DNA from: an uncultured Collinsella sp.
GTDB lineage: Bacteria; Actinomycetota; Coriobacteriia; Coriobacteriales; Coriobacteriaceae
Reading direction: 5' to 3'
Length of the DNA stretch: 43,800 nt
Assembly: GCA_958370785.1 (NCBI GenBank)
Contig: CATXKN010000011.1
Span: forward strand, 1 to 43,800
Below the pieces are notes generated by a model. The model saw only the letters and a list, made by a program, of their open reading frames with translations. It was not told the origin of the DNA and ran no database searches. This document shows, piece after piece, positions 39,792 through 43,800 of this stretch. The position numbers were made by a program, and so were the translations under genes. The first letter of the stretch is position 1. Each line of letters opens with the position of its first letter.

Positions 39792-40819
39792 TGGCAGATA
39801 CCAACGAGCGTACTCCGCTGCTGAAGGTCGAGCACCTCTCTAAGGAGTTCCCCGCTGAGTCCGGCATGTTCGCCAAGCGCTTCTCCAAGCGTGTCGTCTC
39901 TGCAGTGAATGACATTTCGTTCGAGATTTATCCGGGCGAGACCTTTGGTCTGGTCGGTGAGTCTGGTTGCGGTAAGTCCACGACGGGCCGCACCATCATG
40001 CGCCTGACCAAGCCGACCGCCGGTAAGGTGTTCTTCCAGGGTAAAGATGTTGCCGAGATGAGCAAGCATGAGATCAAGGACATGCGTCGCGAGATGCAGT
40101 TTATCTTCCAGGATCCTTATGCTTCGCTCAACCCTCGTATGACCATCGGCGAGATTGTCTCCGAGCCCATGACCATTCACGGCGTGGGCACCAAGGAGGA
40201 GCGCATTGAGCGTGTCCGCGAGCTTCTCGACGTTGTCGGACTGAACCCCGAGCACATTAACCGCTATCCTCATGAGTTCTCCGGCGGTCAGCGTCAGCGT
40301 GTCGGCATTGCCCGCGCATTTGCGCTGAAGCCCAAGCTGATTATCTGCGACGAGCCTGTCTCTGCACTTGACGTTTCCATTCAGGCCCAGGTTTTGAACC
40401 TGCTGAAGGAGCTTCAGGATAAGTTCGGCACTGCTTATCTCTTCATTGCTCACGACCTCTCCGTCGTACAGCACATTTCTGATCGCGTTGCCGTTATGTA
40501 TCTGGGTAAGATGGTCGAGGTTTCGGACTGGAAGACGCTCTATAGCGAGCCTCACCATCCGTACACGCAGTCGCTGCTGTCTGCCGTGCCGGTGCCCGAT
40601 CCGGATATCCAGAAGACCCGCAAGCGCATCATCCTCGCCGGCGATCCGCCGTCGCCGCTGGATCCGCCGACCGGCTGCCGTTTCCACACGCGCTGCCCGA
40701 TCGCGCAGGGCATCTGCTCCGAGAAGCTTCCCGAGTTTAAGGAAGTTGCCCCGGGCCACTGCTGCGCCTGTCACTTCGCGGAGCCGTTCCCGATCAAGGA
40801 ATCGCACATCGACCTGTAG
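39791..40819 (+). CDS. oppF: Oligopeptide ABC transporter ATPase (OppF type)
   Basis: Second nucleotide-binding subunit, 342 residues, pairing with OppD. Walker A GESGCGKS, Q-loop FIFQDPYASLNPRM, signature FSGGQRQRVGIARAF and Walker B LIICDEPVSALDVS are intact. The C-terminus has CRFHTRCPIAQGICSE and CCACHF, the Fe-S-type cysteines. GGGAGGCG just upstream of the one-base overlap with oppD is the ribosome site. It is the last gene of the operon, since a very large palindrome begins 15 bases after its stop. Confidence 0.94.
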   Translation: MADTNERTPLLKVEHLSKEFPAESGMFAKRFSKRVVSAVNDISFEIYPGETFGLVGESGCGKSTTGRTIMRLTKPTAGKVFFQGKDVAEMSKHEIKDMRREMQFIFQDPYASLNPRMTIGEIVSEPMTIHGVGTKEERIERVRELLDVVGLNPEHINRYPHEFSGGQRQRVGIARAFALKPKLIICDEPVSALDVSIQAQVLNLLKELQDKFGTAYLFIAHDLSVVQHISDRVAVMYLGKMVEVSDWKTLYSEPHHPYTQSLLSAVPVPDPDIQKTRKRIILAGDPPSPLDPPTGCRFHTRCPIAQGICSEKLPEFKEVAPGHCCACHFAEPFPIKESHIDL

Positions 40820-40833
40820 TCGGTTGTTTGTCC

Positions 40834-40965
40834 GGGCCCGTGCTGGACTTAGTTTTCAGAACGTCCTCGACCATGGAAACCCCCTTATCCTGCTCCTTCG
40901 GAGCTGCGGATAAGGGGGTTTCCTGGTCTGCGGAATGTTCTGAAAACTAAGTCCAGCACGGGCCC
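40834..40965 (+). repeat. Nested palindrome element 1 (29-bp perfect outer arms)
   Basis: Outer arms 40834-40862 and 40937-40965 are exactly complementary over 29 bp. Inner arms 40875-40890 and 40908-40923 are exactly complementary over 16 bp, extended by ACCA/TGGT with one bulged T. The tip has GCTCC-TTC-GGAGC. The unpaired sequences between outer and inner stems are GTCCTCG (40863-40869) and CTGCGGAAT (40928-40936). They recur in element 2 although the stems do not. It starts 15 bases after oppF and may also end that operon. Confidence 0.9.
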
Positions 40966-41030
40966 TGCGGTAACTCGGCAGGGGGAGTGCGATTCCTTGA
41001 TCGCTCACTTAGTTTAATAAGAAATTGAGC

Positions 41031-41056
41031 GAGGCCGGAGCTTTGGCTCCGGCCTC
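41031..41056. repeat. Perfect 11-bp hairpin
   Basis: GAGGCCGGAGC (41031-41041) and GCTCCGGCCTC (41046-41056) flank a TTTG loop. A second hairpin, GGCTCGGC-AAA-GCCGAGCC (41067-41085), follows ten bases later. Neither has a T-tract. Confidence 0.7.
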
Positions 41057-41146
41057 CCCATATAAGGGCTCGGCAAAGCCGAGCCACCAAATTTGCATCA
41101 GCCCCCAGAACATGTTTGAGAACTGTGCCTGAAGTACGTATTTGCA

Positions 41147-41271
41147 GGCCCCGTATCGGTGGTGCCTCCCGGCGCATTCCGCAGGGGGAGCGATATTTTG
41201 CAGCATGAAGTGCGTAGCAAAATATCGCTCATGCCCGAGGACGCGCTGGGAGGCAACACCGATACGGGGCC
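41147..41271 (-). repeat. Nested palindrome element 2, inverted relative of element 1
   Basis: Outer arms 41147-41175 and 41243-41271 pair over 29 positions with one mismatch and one G-T. Inner arms 41188-41201 and 41217-41230 pair perfectly over 14 bp around a 15-nt loop. Read on the minus strand, the strips between the stems are GTCCTCGGGCAT and CCCCTGCGGAAT, against GTCCTCGACCAT and TGGTCTGCGGAAT in element 1. The architecture and loop sequences are kept while the stem sequences differ. Confidence 0.88.
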
Positions 41272-41328
41272 GGACATATCGATTTACCAGCGCATTTACA
41301 AATTCGTAAACTTTTTTCAAAAAAGTGC

Positions 41329-41358
41329 TTGCACAGTTCTCGAATCATAGGTTATTAT
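41329..41358 (+). promoter_or_regulatory. tRNA-Leu promoter
   Basis: TTGCAC (41329-41334) and TATTAT (41353-41358) with an 18-bp spacer, about 58 bp before the mature tRNA. It is one of the clearest sigma-70-type promoters in the window. Confidence 0.6.
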
Positions 41359-41415
41359 CTTCCTCGTTGAACGCGCGGGTCCAACAAAACGAACTGCGAA
41401 TCAACAGCATAGCAT

Positions 41416-41505
41416 GTCGGAGTGGCGGAATTGGCAGACGCGCTAGCTTGAGGTGCTAGTGACCGCTTTTTGGTCATGCGGGTTCAAGTCCCGCCTCCGA
41501 CACCA
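41416..41505 (+). tRNA. tRNA-Leu (anticodon GAG)
   Basis: Acceptor stem GTCGGAG (41416-41422) pairs with CTCCGAC (41495-41501), followed by A and an encoded CCA (41503-41505). The anticodon stem CTAGC/GCTAG closes a TTGAGGT loop with anticodon GAG at 41450-41452, reading CUC/CUU leucine codons. The long variable arm TGACC/GGTCA marks a class II tRNA, and the T arm is GCGGG-TTCAAGT-CCCGC. All stems are intact. Confidence 0.97.
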
Positions 41506-41516
41506 TCGCATTTCAG

Positions 41517-41538
41517 AAGCCTCTTCGGAGGCTTTTTT
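41517..41538 (+). terminator. Terminator after tRNA-Leu
   Basis: AAGCCTC-TTCG-GAGGCTT with a C(UUCG)G tetraloop, followed by T's to 41538. The phosphatase gene starts only 26 bases later. Confidence 0.93.
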
Positions 41539-41564
41539 GTTACCGATAGACGGTGAGGTCCACG

Positions 41565-43800
41565 ATGGAAACGCTTGAGCGCAACGAGTGGGCAGACGTT
41601 GCCCAACTGGTCGAGATCACGAGCGATGCTGTCATCATCTGTGAGCTCGACGGAACCATTCTGCATGTGAATAATCGTTTGCTCGACCTGATGTGCGAGG
41701 AACGCGCTGACGTCATCAGCGGTGATGTCAAAGACGTTCTGTACTCGTCTGCCTTTGAGCGCGCGACCGAACATCGCCTGCCGTTTGAGACCGATGGCTC
41801 CGAGAGCGAGCTGATGCTCAAGCTGAGCGACGGGTCTTTTATTCCCGTCTTGGTTCGCGCGGGTTCCGTTACGCCTCCGCGTATCTTTGGACGTCGTGCA
41901 CCGCGTGTCCTGGTGGCGCTTCACAGCATCGAAGAGCAGTATTCCCACGATCGTCAGCTCAAACGTGCGCTATCGGAGCTTAGGGTGGCGAATAAACGCC
42001 TTTCGGGTACCCTTTCAGTCATTATGAGTACCGTGGGCTCCGATGAGCTCCCCAGCTTGCTCGATACCGTTTTGAATCAGCTCGTTGGAACGCTCGATGC
42101 CTCCGGTGCGGCTATCTATTTTTCCGAGAGCGGCGGCTTTAAGCTCCGCGGTGTTTCTAAGGAGCTTGAGGACAGCTATCTGCCCGAGTTTATGCCGTAC
42201 GGCGCGGGCATTCCGACCTACGTACTTCGCGAGTCGCGTGCCTGTCGCCTGTCGATCCAGCAGGACCTTGAGGGCGACCGGGTTGCTTCGGGTATGTTCA
42301 TGGATTTGGACAATCGTTCCAAGCACTTGCTGCGCGTGCAGGATATGCCCCCGTATCGCAGCGAGATCTGTCTTCCTGTGTTTTACGGCACGCAGGTCCT
42401 TGGCGTGTTGGAAGTTGGCTGGAAACGCCCCCAGGCGCCACTTGCCTATGACGTGAACGTGCTCGAGGTCATCTGCGATTACCTGTCTATTCAGCTGGTC
42501 GGCATGGCGTCGAGCTTACGTTCGCGCCGCACGGCGGAGCTCGGCCGCTCGCTCAATTTGCTGCGCGATGAACTGTTTACCTATCTCGATGATCCCGTTG
42601 CCGCCTCGCGAGCGGTGTCGACGGAAATCTGCACGGTGCTCAATTGTCATTTCTGCCCCGTGGAGTATGATGCGGGCCTCGAAACCTATGTCATCGATTT
42701 TGAGGGCGGCAGTCGTGTGCCGTTGCCGGGCGATCCGGAGTCGCTCTTCTTTTCCACCACCGCACCAGCTGCGCGTTTGGGGGTCGCTTCCGATGGTTTT
42801 GAGCCGTCGGTGCTGGGCGGTGCGAGTGCTGATGATCTTAAGCATGTGCGCTTGACCCGCGTCGACGAATCCATGCCTATGGGCGGATGGTTGAGGGCTC
42901 ATGGCCTGCCGTGCCAGGGCCTCTATGTCGATTCCGGCTTCGAGGCGGGACGCGTTCGCTCGGAGGGCGGCGGTCGGCGGAACAACGATGCGATCGTTCC
43001 CGCTGATATCGCCAAGGGGCCGACGAGGCGCGCTTTGCTGCTCCGCGATGGCAGCCAAGAACCAATTGACGACCTTGAATACGACTACCTGGTGCATCTG
43101 GCGCATGACTTTGAGCTGATCTATGAAGGCGAGTCTCAAAAGCGCGAAGAGCGTCATATCGCTCAGACGCTTCAGATTGGCATGAGAAATTCGCTTGGTG
43201 ACGTTCCGGGCATTGCAACCGATTCGGTATACCTATCGGCAACGAATTCTGCGTTGGTCGGCGGCGACTTCTATACGCTTGTCCGTCTTCCCGACGATTG
43301 TGCCGTAATGATTTTGGGCGATGTGTCCGGCAAGGGGATTGAGGCGGCGTCGATGTCGGCACTCGTCAAGACGGCGCTGACGGCCTATGCCTGGGAGGGT
43401 GCAGGGCCTGCCCGTATGGCACGCTCGCTCAATAGCATGCTCATGGGCTTTTCGAGGGTCGAGACGTTTGTGACGGCGTTTATCGCCAAGATCGATCTTA
43501 AAGCGGGCCGCGCTACTTATTGCTCTGCGGGACATCCTCCCACTATGGTCATTAGGCCGTCGTCGACGCCGCGTGGCGGCGGCGAGACCTGCGGGGGAGA
43601 AGTGGAGCTCCTTGGGTGCCAATCGGGCGTGATCGGTGCCTTTGAGAGCATGGTCTACGAGACGGGCGTGTTTACATTCGCTCCTGGTGACATGCTATTT
43701 ATGTATACCGACGGAACAATCGAAGCACGTGATCGCTCGGGTGCTTTCTTTGGCGAGCAGCGCCTTCGTGACCTTCTGCTCTCTGTCTCGGGTGAGGGCG
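41565..43800 (+). CDS. PAS-GAF-SpoIIE (RsbU-like) PP2C serine phosphatase, 3' end beyond window
   Basis: A cytoplasmic signalling phosphatase of at least 745 residues, open to the window edge. Residues about 15-60 look like a PAS domain (ITSDAVIICELDGTILHVNNRLLDLM). Residues about 150-310 form a GAF-like sensor (LLDTVLNQLVGTLDASGAAIYF ... ICLPVFYGTQVLGVLEVGW). A less conserved segment follows, and from about 540 the SpoIIE/PP2C catalytic domain with GGDFY (Asp568), GDVSGKG (Asp586) and MYTDGTIEA (Asp716), the metal-binding aspartates. Such proteins usually dephosphorylate an anti-sigma-factor antagonist. No sigma/anti-sigma gene is visible here, though one may lie beyond the edge. The ATG at 41565 has GGTGAGGT upstream. 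The gene starts 26 bases after the tRNA terminator and may rely on read-through. Confidence 0.88.
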   Translation, partial: METLERNEWADVAQLVEITSDAVIICELDGTILHVNNRLLDLMCEERADVISGDVKDVLYSSAFERATEHRLPFETDGSESELMLKLSDGSFIPVLVRAGSVTPPRIFGRRAPRVLVALHSIEEQYSHDRQLKRALSELRVANKRLSGTLSVIMSTVGSDELPSLLDTVLNQLVGTLDASGAAIYFSESGGFKLRGVSKELEDSYLPEFMPYGAGIPTYVLRESRACRLSIQQDLEGDRVASGMFMDLDNRSKHLLRVQDMPPYRSEICLPVFYGTQVLGVLEVGWKRPQAPLAYDVNVLEVICDYLSIQLVGMASSLRSRRTAELGRSLNLLRDELFTYLDDPVAASRAVSTEICTVLNCHFCPVEYDAGLETYVIDFEGGSRVPLPGDPESLFFSTTAPAARLGVASDGFEPSVLGGASADDLKHVRLTRVDESMPMGGWLRAHGLPCQGLYVDSGFEAGRVRSEGGGRRNNDAIVPADIAKGPTRRALLLRDGSQEPIDDLEYDYLVHLAHDFELIYEGESQKREERHIAQTLQIGMRNSLGDVPGIATDSVYLSATNSALVGGDFYTLVRLPDDCAVMILGDVSGKGIEAASMSALVKTALTAYAWEGAGPARMARSLNSMLMGFSRVETFVTAFIAKIDLKAGRATYCSAGHPPTMVIRPSSTPRGGGETCGGEVELLGCQSGVIGAFESMVYETGVFTFAPGDMLFMYTDGTIEARDRSGAFFGEQRLRDLLLSVSGEG

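Larger units (their letters stand above)
40820..41415. other. Gene-free, hairpin-packed region between oppF and tRNA-Leu
   Basis: About 600 bp with no credible coding sequence. Small open frames on both strands fall across palindromes and have no ribosome sites. In order it holds a giant nested palindrome (40834-40965), a small stem CCCTGC/GCAGGG (40963-40982), a hairpin TCGCTCA/TGAGCGA (41001-41032), a perfect 11-bp stem (41031-41056), a perfect 8-bp stem (41067-41085), a second giant nested palindrome (41147-41271), a palindromic A/T block (ACTTTTTT-C-AAAAAAGT) and the tRNA promoter. It is probably non-coding RNA or mobile palindromic DNA. Confidence 0.8.

Noticed and set aside
40834..41271. 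The two palindromes as the terminal inverted repeats of one insertion sequence
   Set aside because: Their arms are unrelated in sequence and no transposase lies between them. Each is palindromic by itself.
40947..41320. Small minus-strand frames of 76 and 103 codons across the palindrome region
   Set aside because: They run through inverted-repeat arms, overlap each other, lack ribosome sites and resemble no protein.
1..43800. CRISPR array or prophage
   Set aside because: No regularly spaced direct repeats, integrase or phage structural genes were seen.

Overview
The window reads as chromosomal DNA of a high-GC Gram-positive of the class Coriobacteriia, most like a gut Collinsella. This is inferred from the actinobacterial gene order rapZ-whiA-gap-pgk-tpiA-secG, a complete gut-type sialic-acid (nan) cluster, Tat-type lipoprotein signals and strong AAGGAG ribosome sites. 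It was not confirmed by any database search.

Layout. 1-3.7 kb, plus strand: coaE, a membrane-anchored lytic transglycosylase and uvrB. 3.75-7.6 kb, minus strand: a compact three-gene operon of an Mrp Fe-S carrier ATPase and two FAD proteins (HI0933 and COG2509 families). 7.8-15.6 kb, plus strand: uvrA, ybaK, murJ and uvrC, so all three UvrABC subunits lie within 15 kb. 15.6-26.5 kb: a sialic-acid module. It holds an oligopeptide-type ABC transporter (Tat lipoprotein, permease, a permease-ATPase fusion, second ATPase), a CE7 esterase, a CE7 paralogue that has lost its nucleophile, nanA, a ROK kinase (nanK) and nanE, ending in a terminator. 26.5-33.2 kb: rapZ, whiA, then lower glycolysis (gap, pgk, tpiA, gpmI). 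33.28-34.26 kb: a REP-associated (Y1/HUH) transposase flanked by inverted REP-like hairpins. 34.3-34.6 kb: secG. 34.6-40.8 kb: a second, classical oligopeptide ABC operon. 40.8-41.4 kb: a gene-free stretch packed with large inverted repeats, followed by tRNA-Leu(GAG) and a PAS-GAF-SpoIIE phosphatase that runs off the end.

How it works together. The nan module would import sialic acid, trim acetyl groups, split it to ManNAc and pyruvate (NanA), phosphorylate it (NanK) and epimerise it to GlcNAc-6-P (NanE). No sialidase, nagA or nagB is seen here. The module sits between uvrC and rapZ, which are close neighbours in many actinobacteria, and yvcK, which often lies between rapZ and whiA, is absent.

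The most unusual structure is at 40834-41271. Two large nested palindromes have unrelated stem sequences but nearly identical unpaired internal-loop sequences, in opposite orientation. That pattern points to a conserved structured RNA or DNA-hairpin element. Other points of interest are the nucleophile-less esterase paralogue, three ETAV[FY]L repeats in the MurJ tail, and structured elements between the nan genes.
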